Shown here: positions 53,519 to 62,054 of the stretch, one piece after another
Layout of the letters: each line of letters opens with the position of its first letter
How positions within the stretch are numbered: position 1 is the stretch's first letter
From: Vibrio qingdaonensis
GTDB taxonomy: Bacteria; Pseudomonadota; Gammaproteobacteria; Enterobacterales; Vibrionaceae
Length of the DNA stretch: 64,000 nt
Direction: 5' to 3'
Assembly: GCF_026191675.1 (NCBI RefSeq)
Contig: NZ_JAKRRY010000004.1
Coordinates: 1 to 64,000, forward strand
The notes under the pieces: model-generated
Told to the model about the DNA's origin: nothing
What the model saw: the letters and a program-made list of their open reading frames with translations, nothing else
Databases searched by the model: none
Program-made: the position numbers and the translations under genes

Positions 53519-54262
53519 ATGTCTGCTAACGCCCTTTATACTGACCTTTCCCATTACTACGATCTTATGTGTGCTGATATTGACTATCAATCTCAGAGTC
53601 ATTGCGTTCAAAGGTTGCACCAAATATTTGGCAATTCGGGTAAATCACATCTCGATCTGGCTTGTGGGACGGGGCCTCACGTTCGTCATTTTATTGATTT
53701 TGGCTACCAAAGTAGTGGGTTAGATATCAACCAACCTATGCTTGATATTGCAGCACAACGATGCCCTGAGGCGCGATTTACTGTGCAAAACATGAGTGAC
53801 TTTGACGCGGCGCAGCCTTTAGATTTGATTACTTGCTTCTTATATTCGATTCACTACTGTGATGGACTGAAAAAGCTTCAAGATTGCATTTCTAGTGTGT
53901 TCAAAGCACTCAATAGCGGTGGTGTGTTCTGTTTTAATGTTGTTGATCGGCTTAAAATAGACAATCGCTCATTTGTGAAGCACGCTACTCAGCATCAAGG
54001 TGAGACGTTCAGTTTTCGTTCTGGTTGGCATTACGCTGGCGAAGGTGAAAAGCAGCTACTTAAGCTCAATATTGAAAAGGCAGACGGTCAAAAAACACAA
54101 GTTTGGCAAGATGAGCATCCTATGGTCGCGTTCACCATTGAAGAAATATCGGCCATGCTTAAACCTTGGTTTGAGGTACACATTTTTGAGCACGATTACG
54201 ATAAAATATTACCTTGGGATCAACGCTCAGGTAATGCAATCATCGTTTGTGTAAAAGCGTAA
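53519..54262 (+). CDS. Class I SAM-dependent methyltransferase
   Basis: 247 residues, cytosolic. Motif I HLDLACGTGPHVRHF binds S-adenosylmethionine, SSGLDINQPMLDIA is the post-I acidic loop and LDLITCFLYSIHYC is motif IV. C-terminal beta strands form a substrate cap (FSFRSGWHYAGEGEKQLLKL). Small-molecule type; substrate not known. No strong ribosome site (GGCCACC region). The stop codon begins a 24-bp direct repeat. Confidence 0.85.
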   Translation: MSANALYTDLSHYYDLMCADIDYQSQSHCVQRLHQIFGNSGKSHLDLACGTGPHVRHFIDFGYQSSGLDINQPMLDIAAQRCPEARFTVQNMSDFDAAQPLDLITCFLYSIHYCDGLKKLQDCISSVFKALNSGGVFCFNVVDRLKIDNRSFVKHATQHQGETFSFRSGWHYAGEGEKQLLKLNIEKADGQKTQVWQDEHPMVAFTIEEISAMLKPWFEVHIFEHDYDKILPWDQRSGNAIIVCVKA

Positions 54263-54307
54263 TTTAATCACTTAAAAAGCGAGTAATTTAATCACTTAAT
54301 AGCGAAT
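54260..54307. repeat. 24-bp direct repeat x 2
   Basis: Copies at 54260-54283 and 54284-54307 (TAATTTAATCACTTAAAAAG type), adjacent and nearly identical. The first starts on the methyltransferase stop codon. A hairpin GCGAATAG/CTATTCGC (54302-54309 with 54327-54334) follows and may end transcription. Confidence 0.8.
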
Positions 54308-54345
54308 AGTTAAATCGCAGAATGGGCTATTCGCATGGATATTTT

Positions 54346-55416
54346 TTATCGCTGGCCAGCTAAACTCAAGGTCAAGTCTTGTGCCGATATTTCGGCACAC
54401 CCCAGGGTATTTTGACCACACCATAATGGTGAAAAGTCGCTAGATGCTTTGTACTCAGATTTTAAGCGTAATTGCCCCATTTCTATCGACGCATAAGGAA
54501 AGTCAGGGACAGTCTTGTTGATGTAGCTCAGTTCTTTCATGACTCGGTTGATAATCCCTCTGGCCGGACGACCAGTAAAGAGATTGGTTATTGCCGTATT
54601 TGATTGTATCGAGTTTGTTTTTATCGCTTCCCGATGGAGCTGGGACGTGTTGGTTTCTGAGCATAATAAATAGGCAGTACCCACTTGTACGGCTGTGGCG
54701 CCTAGTAAAAGGGCGGCTTCGACGCCTAAATTATCGCCAATGCCTCCTGCGGCGATGACAGGGATATTTACCTGCGCAACCACTTGCGGAAGCAGTGCCA
54801 TAAGCCCCATTTGGCTAGAAAGATCTTGAGATAAGAACATCCCTCTGTGTCCACCAGCCTCTACACCTTGCACAATAATCGCATCTGCACCGTTAGACTC
54901 CAACCATATTGCTTCTTGAACCGTGGTTGCGGTTGATAGGATCTTGCTTCCCCAGCTTTTAATTCGGCTAACGAGCTCCGGGCTAGGGAGACCAAAATGA
55001 AAGCTGATTACCGTAGGCGAAAAGGGCTCGATAGCATCGGCGATATTGTGATCAAAGGGCGTTCTACTGGCACTTGTCGGTAGAGTACTCTTATCAATGT
55101 CTAATTCATCAAAGAACGGCGTTAACAGTTGCTGCCATTTAGTATGCTTGGCGACGTTATAACTCGGCATGTCATGGCAAAAGAAGTTGAGATTATAGGG
55201 ACGTGTCGTCTTAGCTTTGATGGATCGAATCTCATTGACCATTGTGTCGATATCTAACATGCCACATGGCAGTGAACCAAGTCCTCCTGCCTGACTAACC
55301 GCAACGCAAAGGCGGTGATCTTGCACGCCTGCCATTGGGGCTTGAATAATGGGTAAATCGGTTCCTATTAGCGCCTTAACGTGGTCTATTTTCTCGGTCT
55401 TTTGATACATCGCCAT
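54346..55416 (-). CDS. Nitronate monooxygenase-like flavoenzyme
   Basis: 356 residues, a TIM-barrel FMN protein of the 2-nitropropane dioxygenase family. Early motif LPIIQAPMAGVQDHRL, the catalytic His at about residue 190 in GVEAGGHRG, and the phosphate loop PVIAAGGIGDNLGVEAALLLGA, then VQVGTAYL. The ending FSPLWCGQNTLGC is typical of class I nitronate monooxygenases. It oxidises alkyl nitronates such as propionate 3-nitronate using oxygen. Monocistronic. Confidence 0.9.
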   Translation of the reverse strand: MAMYQKTEKIDHVKALIGTDLPIIQAPMAGVQDHRLCVAVSQAGGLGSLPCGMLDIDTMVNEIRSIKAKTTRPYNLNFFCHDMPSYNVAKHTKWQQLLTPFFDELDIDKSTLPTSASRTPFDHNIADAIEPFSPTVISFHFGLPSPELVSRIKSWGSKILSTATTVQEAIWLESNGADAIIVQGVEAGGHRGMFLSQDLSSQMGLMALLPQVVAQVNIPVIAAGGIGDNLGVEAALLLGATAVQVGTAYLLCSETNTSQLHREAIKTNSIQSNTAITNLFTGRPARGIINRVMKELSYINKTVPDFPYASIEMGQLRLKSEYKASSDFSPLWCGQNTLGCAEISAQDLTLSLAGQR

Positions 55417-55771
55417 CTTCCTTTTGTTGAGTGTTTTCTACTAAACACCCATATGTACATCCGTTGTGCTGCTCTGTGTAAGCGGAAAATAATAGTCTAC
55501 GGCATGGCGGTTTACTCTGTATTTAGACTTAAGTTGTGAGGTAAGAACAAATAGTCTTCTGAGGTACCGAGAAAAATCGTTGGTCATGGCGTATGGTTAC
55601 TACTAGGGACTAAAAATAAGTATTCTACGTGATTGATGTTTACAACGGATTCAAGGCGGAGTGTTGTGTGGGCAACAGTAAAAGTACGGTATTTCTAGTG
55701 GGTGGGTTTTAGTAGGATGTGCCGCCATAGTGTTGACCGCACGAATAATAATAAAAATGAGGTTTTAAAGC
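55417..55771. other. Divergent intergenic region, nothing recognised
   Basis: 355 bases between the flavoenzyme and the SYLF lipoprotein. It must hold both promoters. No palindrome or repeat stands out. Confidence 0.5.
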
Positions 55772-57229
55772 ATGCAGACAAGTTTACGGTGGTTAGGTTC
55801 TTTGTCATCTCTTGTGTTACTTGGGTGTAGCAGCGCTATTCCTCCCAATGAGCGACAAATGGTGCGTGATGAGATAGATGCAACTTCCGCTGAAATTGTT
55901 GGAAAACTGAGTGATGAGTACAGTGAAATACCGACGTTAGTCGATGAAGCGTACGGTTATGCTGCAATCAGCATGGCGGGAGTCAAAGTGCCTGTTATAG
56001 GTGGGGGCACCGGAATTGGGGCGATCTACAATAACCAAGATGGTAGCGTGACCTACATTGATGTTGATCGTTACGATGTTGGGGCAGGCTTAGCATTGGG
56101 CAGCAATGAAGCTTTGCTTATCTTTGACGATGAACAATCGTTGGAGTCCTATCGAGCCGGTGTGTGGCGATTTTCAATTGGGGCGGATGTGAGTTTGGGA
56201 GAAAGTAGTTCGCATGCCAGTACTACTTTAGCGGGTGATGATGATGTTCCAATATACTTAATTACGAGCTCTGGTGCATCAGCCGTTGGTAGCGTCAGGG
56301 TAGTGTCGAGCTCAGTGAACTATGACTTAACGGAAACTGGAGTTGGGGACATTGGTATCGCGAATAAAGACTTGAACACCGAGGTTCCACCGAAAGGTGC
56401 AAAAAAATGGGATAGAGCACTGCCGTTTTTTGCTCAGGAAGTGATTGATAAAGGGTATTCACTGCCTAAGCCTTATGGTATTAGCATTATCTATACCGAT
56501 ACTTTTCAGTATATGGACATAACAGACCTTAATGTAGGGATAAATGGCTCTCAGAAGTACCCGATAGAGTTTGTTTCCTTTGATAACAATAGCAACAATA
56601 CGCAGTCACCTCAGCTCAAACTTGATGCTTGGGTATTTCCCTTTATGAATGTGTTTGGCGCAGTGGGGAAAATCACTGGCACGGCTGATATAGGGATTAA
56701 ATTCAGTGGTAATGATCTCATCAACCAAATGGGAGCAGACTGCAGTTTACCGCCCCTCCAACGACCAATAGTGTGTTTATTGAAAGATGAGGAAGCAGAG
56801 TTTGTCGCGCCAGCTCAGCTTGACGGAAATAACTATACGTTAGGTACCATCTTAGCGACAGGATGGAATGATTATTTTGTTACCCTGCCAATTTCATTTA
56901 CTTATGCTGACATGCGAAAAAATGATGCAGAAGGGCTGATTCTCAATGTTTCGCCTCGAGTGGGTAAAGTGATCCCTACTGTGGGCTCACAATCAGTGGC
57001 GTTATATACCGGCGCGACCTATCTTGATAGCACGCTAACTCTGACAGGGACTTACACCTACAGTGGGGTTGGTATTGACTATAAGGTAAAACAAAGCAAT
57101 ACCGATAAATGGGCGGGACTCGTTGGTGCGAACTACAACTTTAATCGTGATTGGTCATTGATGATGGAATACGGTTGGAAAAGTGATAGGAAACGCCAAT
57201 TCATCTCTGCATTAAATCGACGTTTTTAA
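55772..57229 (+). CDS. Lipoprotein with SYLF-like domain and C-terminal beta-barrel-like region
   Basis: 485 residues. Lipobox LLGC with Cys19 and Ser at +2, so outer-membrane sorting is expected. Residues of about 40-160 resemble a SYLF/Ysc84 lipid-binding domain (SEIPTLVDEAYGYAAISMAGV, then IGAIYNNQDGSVTYIDVDRY, then LIFDDEQSLESYRAG). Residues of about 230-485 alternate as beta strands and end LVGANYNFNRDWSLMMEYGW with a terminal Phe, like an outer membrane barrel. GAGG precedes the ATG. A lipid anchor on a barrel protein is unusual. Function unknown. Confidence 0.7.
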   Translation: MQTSLRWLGSLSSLVLLGCSSAIPPNERQMVRDEIDATSAEIVGKLSDEYSEIPTLVDEAYGYAAISMAGVKVPVIGGGTGIGAIYNNQDGSVTYIDVDRYDVGAGLALGSNEALLIFDDEQSLESYRAGVWRFSIGADVSLGESSSHASTTLAGDDDVPIYLITSSGASAVGSVRVVSSSVNYDLTETGVGDIGIANKDLNTEVPPKGAKKWDRALPFFAQEVIDKGYSLPKPYGISIIYTDTFQYMDITDLNVGINGSQKYPIEFVSFDNNSNNTQSPQLKLDAWVFPFMNVFGAVGKITGTADIGIKFSGNDLINQMGADCSLPPLQRPIVCLLKDEEAEFVAPAQLDGNNYTLGTILATGWNDYFVTLPISFTYADMRKNDAEGLILNVSPRVGKVIPTVGSQSVALYTGATYLDSTLTLTGTYTYSGVGIDYKVKQSNTDKWAGLVGANYNFNRDWSLMMEYGWKSDRKRQFISALNRRF

Positions 57230-57499
57230 TATATCGGGTTGAGAGCGTTGAATTAGGATAAATCGAAAGGGTTGGCAGAGGAGGAGGTGCTGATGACGGT
57301 TTATCAGTTCTAGTTAGGGAACACGAGCAAACCGATAGTGAGATAGAAGTCGTGGTGATTATTGGCCAAGCATTAGCTTTTCTAATAAGCGAACATGAAT
57401 ATAATTAGTAAGTTAATTACCAAATAATATTTGACCTACGTCACAATTAGAGTAAAATTTTTCCTGTTCTTGAAATCAAATTACAAAACGGTACATAAA

Positions 57500-57667
57500 A
57501 TGAACTCAGCACTACTATCAACACTCGACAATTCAGCAGAAAAAACAGAAGTAGCCCAAACTGCAACTAAACAAACGTCAACGCTTGTAGAAATCGTATC
57601 TCTAGCGACGATGTTTTTAGCAACGTCAGCAGTGGTTCTATTACTTAGCCTTACTTGGGTGATGTAA
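57500..57667 (+). CDS. Small single-pass membrane protein, 55 aa
   Basis: Not recognised. A polar N-terminal half rich in Thr and Ala (NSAEKTEVAQTATKQTSTL) and one hydrophobic helix (VSLATMFLATSAVVLLLSLTWV) reaching the C-terminus. No convincing ribosome site. The hairpin GCGATACTC/GAGTATCGC (57696-57704 with 57718-57726) follows the stop and suggests a transcript end. Confidence 0.45.
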   Translation: MNSALLSTLDNSAEKTEVAQTATKQTSTLVEIVSLATMFLATSAVVLLLSLTWVM

Positions 57668-57797
57668 TACTTCGTTTTCAGGGACATGAAACCGAGCGAT
57701 ACTCTTAGCATTATCATGAGTATCGCGTAAGTTCCCTGCTTGGTTACCTCTACCCCGTTAGTGGTCTTACCGCGAGTACGCGGGCACCTTTTTACTG

Positions 57798-57827
57798 TAA
57801 CGCTATTTATTCTAACGCTATTTACTC
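57798..57827. repeat. 15-bp tandem repeat x 2
   Basis: TAACGCTATTTATTC (57798-57812) and TAACGCTATTTACTC (57813-57827), 14 of 15 identical, in the 3' region of the minus-strand DUF6515-like gene. Confidence 0.8.
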
Positions 57828-57910
57828 CAAGGTTTTACCCTCATCCGCGAGTGGTATGACTGATAGAGCGTCTACAATAAACGTCTCACTAACACGTAAG
57901 CCATAATACG

Positions 57911-58312
57911 TTACGGTCTGACGACCACAAATTTCCCCTGACCTGTCGATAAAAACCAATCTCCTCTTGAGACAAAGTACTGTTGACCTCGTTTATTGAC
58001 CGCCGTTGCACCTTCTGGCAATTTTCTGATCACTTGACCTAAGCGATAGCGTCTTTTCGGTGGCTTCTCGACCACGACATAATGGTCATCATTCTCTTTA
58101 TAGTATTGACCGTTAATTAAGGCATAAGACACGCCAGCAATGGCAAGAAATATCGCTGAATCCGGCAGGCGGTGGCGGTCGTAGTGATGGACAACGTGCA
58201 CCTCTTTTTTATGATGGCGATGGTGTTTATGTTTTTTCCAAGGGTCAGCCAAGCTACTGCAAGAAAGGATAAGTAAAGTCATGCCGATTATATAGCGGGT
58301 GTTGTTCTTCAT
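57911..58312 (-). CDS. DUF6515-like secreted protein with His-rich N-terminus
   Basis: 133 residues. Signal peptide of about 22 residues (MTLLILSCSSLADP). The mature N-terminus is strongly His/Lys-rich (WKKHKHHRHHKKEVHVVHH), a possible metal-binding stretch. The C-terminal half, LGQVIRKLPEGATAVNKRGQQYFVSRGDWF with KFVVVRP, fits the DUF6515 pattern from memory. Function unknown; periplasmic or outer membrane. Confidence 0.65.
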   Translation of the reverse strand: MKNNTRYIIGMTLLILSCSSLADPWKKHKHHRHHKKEVHVVHHYDRHRLPDSAIFLAIAGVSYALINGQYYKENDDHYVVVEKPPKRRYRLGQVIRKLPEGATAVNKRGQQYFVSRGDWFLSTGQGKFVVVRP

Positions 58313-58636
58313 AAATCTCGCACCTAATAATAGTCAGCCGCTATTTTTGTCTATGTTGAGTAAACGAAAGTGAAGACGATGTCAGCAGATGGTAGGGTTT
58401 GTATTGGGTGTCAATCCATCTGGTCGTAACCATCAATTGTGGTGATGTCACCGCGTGTCCATCTCCTCATGGTCCTTTCTTACCAGAGTGTGATATTGAA
58501 TCCGGTAACTTACTCACTTAAACACGTGGAACCTATTACACTTAGTGGCTTAATCAGTTGAGTTAGCCGCTAATGGTTTAATTCATAGTTGGCAAATCAG
58601 CGACGTCTCCTTTTTGAAGGTTAAGTAAGGGCTCTA
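58313..58636. other. Intergenic region, nothing recognised
   Basis: 324 bases between divergent genes. It contains both promoters by position, with no clear operator or repeat. Confidence 0.5.
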
Positions 58637-59317
58637 ATGAAAAAGAAAATCTTAGTAACAGGCGCAACGAGCGGTATTGGCTACGCATTGGCGTTGGAGC
58701 TGTGTGAAAAAGGGCATGATGTTGTCGCGACAGGGCGAAATGCGCAAAAACTGTATGAATTGAGTTCGGTAACGGGTTGCCATACCATTGCCGCCGACCT
58801 CAGTATCGTCGATGACGTGTTGAGTATGTTTGAGTCTGCTTGTTCTCATTTAGGCGGCTTAGATGTATTAATCAATAACGCGGGCATGATCTCCCGTAAA
58901 TGCTCGATTGAAGATTTCACTTTAGAAGAATACGAAGCGCAGTACGCCATTAATCTTCGTGCGCCTTCTTTGTTGTGTCGTGAATCCCTTAAAGTAATGA
59001 AGCCACAGCAACAAGGACAAATTATCAATGTCATCAGTACTGTGGCTAAGCGCGCGAATGCGACCATGAGTATTTATACGGCAATGAAGCAAGGCCTTGC
59101 AGGCTTCAGTGCTATCTTAATGAAAGAGGCACAGCCTCATGGCATTAAAGTCACATCGCTATTTCCCGGTGGAACGGATACTAACTTTCGTGAAGCTGAG
59201 CGTCCGGAATACATGAACCCAACCAGTGTGGCTAAAACCATTGCGCACCTGCTAGAACTCCCTGCGGATATTGTCATGCATGAAATGACATTCCGCCCAC
59301 CAGTTGAACTTGAGTAG
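58637..59317 (+). CDS. Short-chain dehydrogenase/reductase
   Basis: 226 residues. Cofactor motif VTGATSGIGYALALEL with ATGRN (NADP preference suggested by the Arg), NNAG as INNAGMISR, catalytic Ser in NVISTVAKRA and YxxxK as YTAMK. Slightly short, ending soon after SLFPGGTDTNF. Substrate unknown. It is convergent with a GntR regulator 33 bases away. Confidence 0.88.
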   Translation: MKKKILVTGATSGIGYALALELCEKGHDVVATGRNAQKLYELSSVTGCHTIAADLSIVDDVLSMFESACSHLGGLDVLINNAGMISRKCSIEDFTLEEYEAQYAINLRAPSLLCRESLKVMKPQQQGQIINVISTVAKRANATMSIYTAMKQGLAGFSAILMKEAQPHGIKVTSLFPGGTDTNFREAERPEYMNPTSVAKTIAHLLELPADIVMHEMTFRPPVELE

Positions 59318-59350
59318 TGATGGTAACCTCTCCGTGTCAACATTTAGCGC

Positions 59351-60091
59351 TTAAACGAAAACGGTGGAGTGTTCGGTCTCTGAGGGCTTAGATACTCCAG
59401 CGTCGGCATCCCAAGGTAGTGCAGGAAGAAGAATATCTTGCATATCGCACAGATATTGAGCAACGAGCTCGGAACAATCAGCATGGTTATCTTGCGTAAA
59501 GGTAACCATGATATTTTCCATGATATGAATAGGGATCAATTGTACGCAGTGTGTTGGGTAATACATCAAATAGAGCCGGATATAACGGCGCAGATTTGTC
59601 ATCACCGAGCCAAAAAACACATCCACTACTGCGGCGACTCGCTGATTTCTAAGCAGTGACAACAAAGCAACTAAATGGTCTTCAATAATAATCACGTTCA
59701 AATTATGACGTTCATTTTTATTTAGCTCGTTACGTAATTGCATGCAATGAAAAATAACCTCGGCGTGTTGCGTTGTTAGCCTATCAATAGAGGACCTCTC
59801 TTTTTCTTGAAAGGCAACACTATTACCAAAGTCTCTAAAGTGGGAAATTAAAAACTGTATTAAAGAACGTAATTCAAGCGCCGTAAGCGGGGTGACATAC
59901 GCACCAATATTTGGCTGGTAATCTATAAATCCTAGCGATGCAAGCTCTTGTGTGGCTTCGCGAATAGGCGATAGTCCAAGACCATATCGGTTGGACAACT
60001 CTTGGATGACAAGCCTTTCATTAGGCGCAATCGATTGATTGAGGATATCTCGTGTTAAATATGCCATTGCTTTGTGTTTACTGGTTTTCAC
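59351..60091 (-). CDS. GntR-family transcriptional regulator
   Basis: 246 residues. N-terminal winged helix: LTRDILNQSIAPNERLVIQE, then LSNRYGLGLSPIREATQELASLGFIDYQPNIGAYV, a clear GntR pattern. The C-terminal 160 residues are helical, as in FCD/FadR-type effector domains, but the metal-binding His residues are not obvious. A 16-bp palindrome about 60 bases upstream may be its own operator. Confidence 0.88.
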   Translation of the reverse strand: MKTSKHKAMAYLTRDILNQSIAPNERLVIQELSNRYGLGLSPIREATQELASLGFIDYQPNIGAYVTPLTALELRSLIQFLISHFRDFGNSVAFQEKERSSIDRLTTQHAEVIFHCMQLRNELNKNERHNLNVIIIEDHLVALLSLLRNQRVAAVVDVFFGSVMTNLRRYIRLYLMYYPTHCVQLIPIHIMENIMVTFTQDNHADCSELVAQYLCDMQDILLPALPWDADAGVSKPSETEHSTVFV

Positions 60092-60151
60092 GGAACGTGA
60101 CCTGTATTGTGGGTTTCGGATTATTGTCCATAATTTATAAAACGATAAACA

Positions 60152-60167
60152 CCGTAAAATTACGGTA
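60152..60167. promoter_or_regulatory. 16-bp palindrome upstream of the GntR-type gene
   Basis: ACCGTAA (60152-60158), AA, TTACGGT (60161-60167), perfect arms. It is 61 bases before the GntR-type ATG. The two-base centre makes an RNA hairpin unlikely and a dimer-binding operator more likely. Confidence 0.5.
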
Positions 60168-60253
60168 TTTTTTAATTGTATTTATTTGAATCAGTAATTT
60201 TACGCTATGAAGTGACAGTAAATAGTTCAAACTCACTGACTCGTTAACAACTC

Positions 60254-60452
60254 TTAGTTTTTATAAGTTGTAGTTTTTACAAGTTTTAGTTTTTATAATT
60301 TTAGTTATTGAAAACTTTAGTTATTGAAAACTTTGCTTATTACAAGGTTTGGTTATTAAAAAGTTTAGTTACAGTCAATTCTTGATTATTAACAAGTGTT
60401 GATTATTAACAAGTATTGACTGTGAACAAGCGTTGATAACGAATAAGTACTA
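60254..60452. repeat. Degenerate 16-17-bp repeat array, about 12 units
   Basis: Consecutive units such as TAGTTTTTACAAGTTT, TAGTTATTGAAAACTT (two exact copies), TGCTTATTACAAGGTT, TGGTTATTAAAAAGTT, TTGATTATTAACAAGTG and TTGATTATTAACAAGTA, TTGACTGTGAACAAGCG. The common core is TTGRTTATTRAHAAGT. The units drift gradually from left to right. Non-coding. Confidence 0.85.
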
Positions 60453-60498
60453 ATAATTATCCAAACTCCACTAATCAACAAGTTAGAGAAAACCGCTC

Positions 60499-60930
60499 AT
60501 GAATAAGCTTATTGTTTCTGCTGCTATTATCATCGTATCACCCTTTGCTATTGCCCAAACGACGGGGGGCGATATTGTTGATCCCAACTCCAAGCTGATT
60601 TTTACTTATAACAATGTTACCGAAGATGTGGCTCGACAAGAGCTTGCCCATTGCCAAACGTTAGCGAACCATACGCAAGAAGAGGTGACGAGCAATCAAG
60701 GCTCTGCTGTTCGCGGTTTACTTAAAGGGGCGGCTGCTGGTGCGGCTGTTGGGGCCATTTCGGGCGGTAGTGGTTCCGATACCGCAAAAGTAGGGGCTGC
60801 GGGTGGTTTGGTTGTGGGTCGTATGCATGGTAATGCGAATCAAGCCGCGCAGCAAAGTAACAATCTGAATAACTATAAAACGGTCATGCGTAATTGCATG
60901 GTAGAAAGGCAGTATGTAGCACTAAATTAA
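60499..60930 (+). CDS. Glycine-zipper periplasmic/outer membrane protein
   Basis: 143 residues. Signal peptide of about 19 residues (MNKLIVSAAIIIVSPFAIA). A central glycine-zipper (GLLKGAAAGAAVGAISGG, then AAGGLVVGRMHG) suggests a membrane-inserted helical hairpin, as in other small envelope proteins. Two Cys (AHCQ and RNCM) could form a disulfide. Function unknown. A hairpin GTTGCCA/TGGCAAC (60963-60969 with 60978-60984) follows the stop. Confidence 0.72.
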   Translation: MNKLIVSAAIIIVSPFAIAQTTGGDIVDPNSKLIFTYNNVTEDVARQELAHCQTLANHTQEEVTSNQGSAVRGLLKGAAAGAAVGAISGGSGSDTAKVGAAGGLVVGRMHGNANQAAQQSNNLNNYKTVMRNCMVERQYVALN

Positions 60931-61064
60931 GCACAGAAGTCGAAGACGTACGACGTGTATGGGTTGCCAAAGGGACATGGCAACGTCCAAGATCAGCGTA
61001 GCTTGATAGCAAACCTTGAACGTTAGCGATTGAGCGACGGTGTGTCGCTACGTTAATTACTCAG

Positions 61065-62054
61065 TTACATGGCGTTTAGATAAGATTTATAAGAGTGTAA
61101 ACGTACCGTCGCAGCTCCAATCACATCTATAAAGCCAAAGAAAGCGTGTGGTTTGGTTGCAGCAATCCACGCCGAACCCGTCGCACCAATAGGAATCACT
61201 TTGCCTTCAGGTTCAATGATCTCTAGAACCACTGTTCGACCATGGGTACTGGTGTTTGCGCCTACGTGTTGACGCACACTTTGTGGCCCCTGAATCGGTG
61301 AGATGGATGACTCGCCTGTTCCTGCGGTAAAGCTGTGTACGCGAGCACGGAACACTTCCCCCGGGTAAGCATCAACATAGAATTCAGCGAATTGTCCTTT
61401 TTTGACGTATCGAAAAGTCTGGTCAGGAATGCGCATCTCTAGAAATTTACGCGATGTATCGTAGATATGCATATTACCTACACGGCTACCATCGGCGACG
61501 TTAACTACCGCGACTTGTCCATCAAATGGCGCGCGTACAGTCTTACGTTCTTGTTCAAATTCAACACGATCATAATCAGCATGCAACGACGCGAGGGAAG
61601 ATTCTGAAATTCTGAGTTGTGACCTATAGTTTTCGACATCACGCTCTTTAAATATCTCTGGTGAGGTTTTCGCTCTACGCAGATCTCGTTTCATTTGAGC
61701 AATAGATTCTTCTTGTTTCACTATCGAAGCTTTAATTTTTTCTAATTCAGCATAGGAAGTCGTATCGATTAAGGTGTAGATGACATCGCCTTTCTTGACG
61801 ACCTGATTGTGGTCGACGTGAATTTCATTGATTTGCTCCCGCAGTAGAGGGGATAAAACAGAATGTGGCGCCTTGATGGTAGACGAGTAGGTTAAATCCA
61901 CTGGCGCCCAAAGGCGAGAAAGCACACCTAAGATCACCAGAATGAATACGCCTCCAGAAATAATCCAGAACGCATTTCTTAGAGTCCATTGAATGGCCCC
62001 TGTTGAGACCAAAATCCACATGATCAAAATATAAGGGATCATTACTTCTTTCAT
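61065..62054 (-). CDS. HlyD/EmrA-family membrane fusion protein (YibH-like)
   Basis: 329 residues. An N-terminal anchor helix pair (about 5-50) leads into a lipoyl-like half (STIKAPHSVLSPLLREQINE), a coiled-coil hairpin (about 95-165: ELEKIKASIVKQEESIAQMK) and the second lipoyl half (KTVRAPFDGQVAVVNVADGSRV), then a beta-barrel domain. Such proteins bridge an inner-membrane pump to an outer-membrane channel. Neither an ABC nor an MFS pump gene is present; the partner is the overlapping small membrane protein, as in E. coli YibH/YibI. Confidence 0.82.
   Translation of the reverse strand: MKEVMIPYILIMWILVSTGAIQWTLRNAFWIISGGVFILVILGVLSRLWAPVDLTYSSTIKAPHSVLSPLLREQINEIHVDHNQVVKKGDVIYTLIDTTSYAELEKIKASIVKQEESIAQMKRDLRRAKTSPEIFKERDVENYRSQLRISESSLASLHADYDRVEFEQERKTVRAPFDGQVAVVNVADGSRVGNMHIYDTSRKFLEMRIPDQTFRYVKKGQFAEFYVDAYPGEVFRARVHSFTAGTGESSISPIQGPQSVRQHVGANTSTHGRTVVLEIIEPEGKVIPIGATGSAWIAATKPHAFFGFIDVIGAATVRLHSYKSYLNAM

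Larger units (their letters stand above)
60092..60498. other. Intergenic region with palindrome and repeat array
   Basis: 407 bases, very AT-rich. It holds the palindrome at 60152-60167 and the 12-unit array at 60254-60452. The glycine-zipper gene begins about 45 bases after the array, with AGAGAAAACC as a weak ribosome site. Confidence 0.6.

Noticed and set aside
60254..60452. Possible CRISPR array
   Set aside because: The units are contiguous, 16-17 bp, degenerate and lack spacers; no cas genes are near.
60254..60452. Possible replication iterons
   Set aside because: No replication initiator gene is near, and the units drift rather than repeat exactly.
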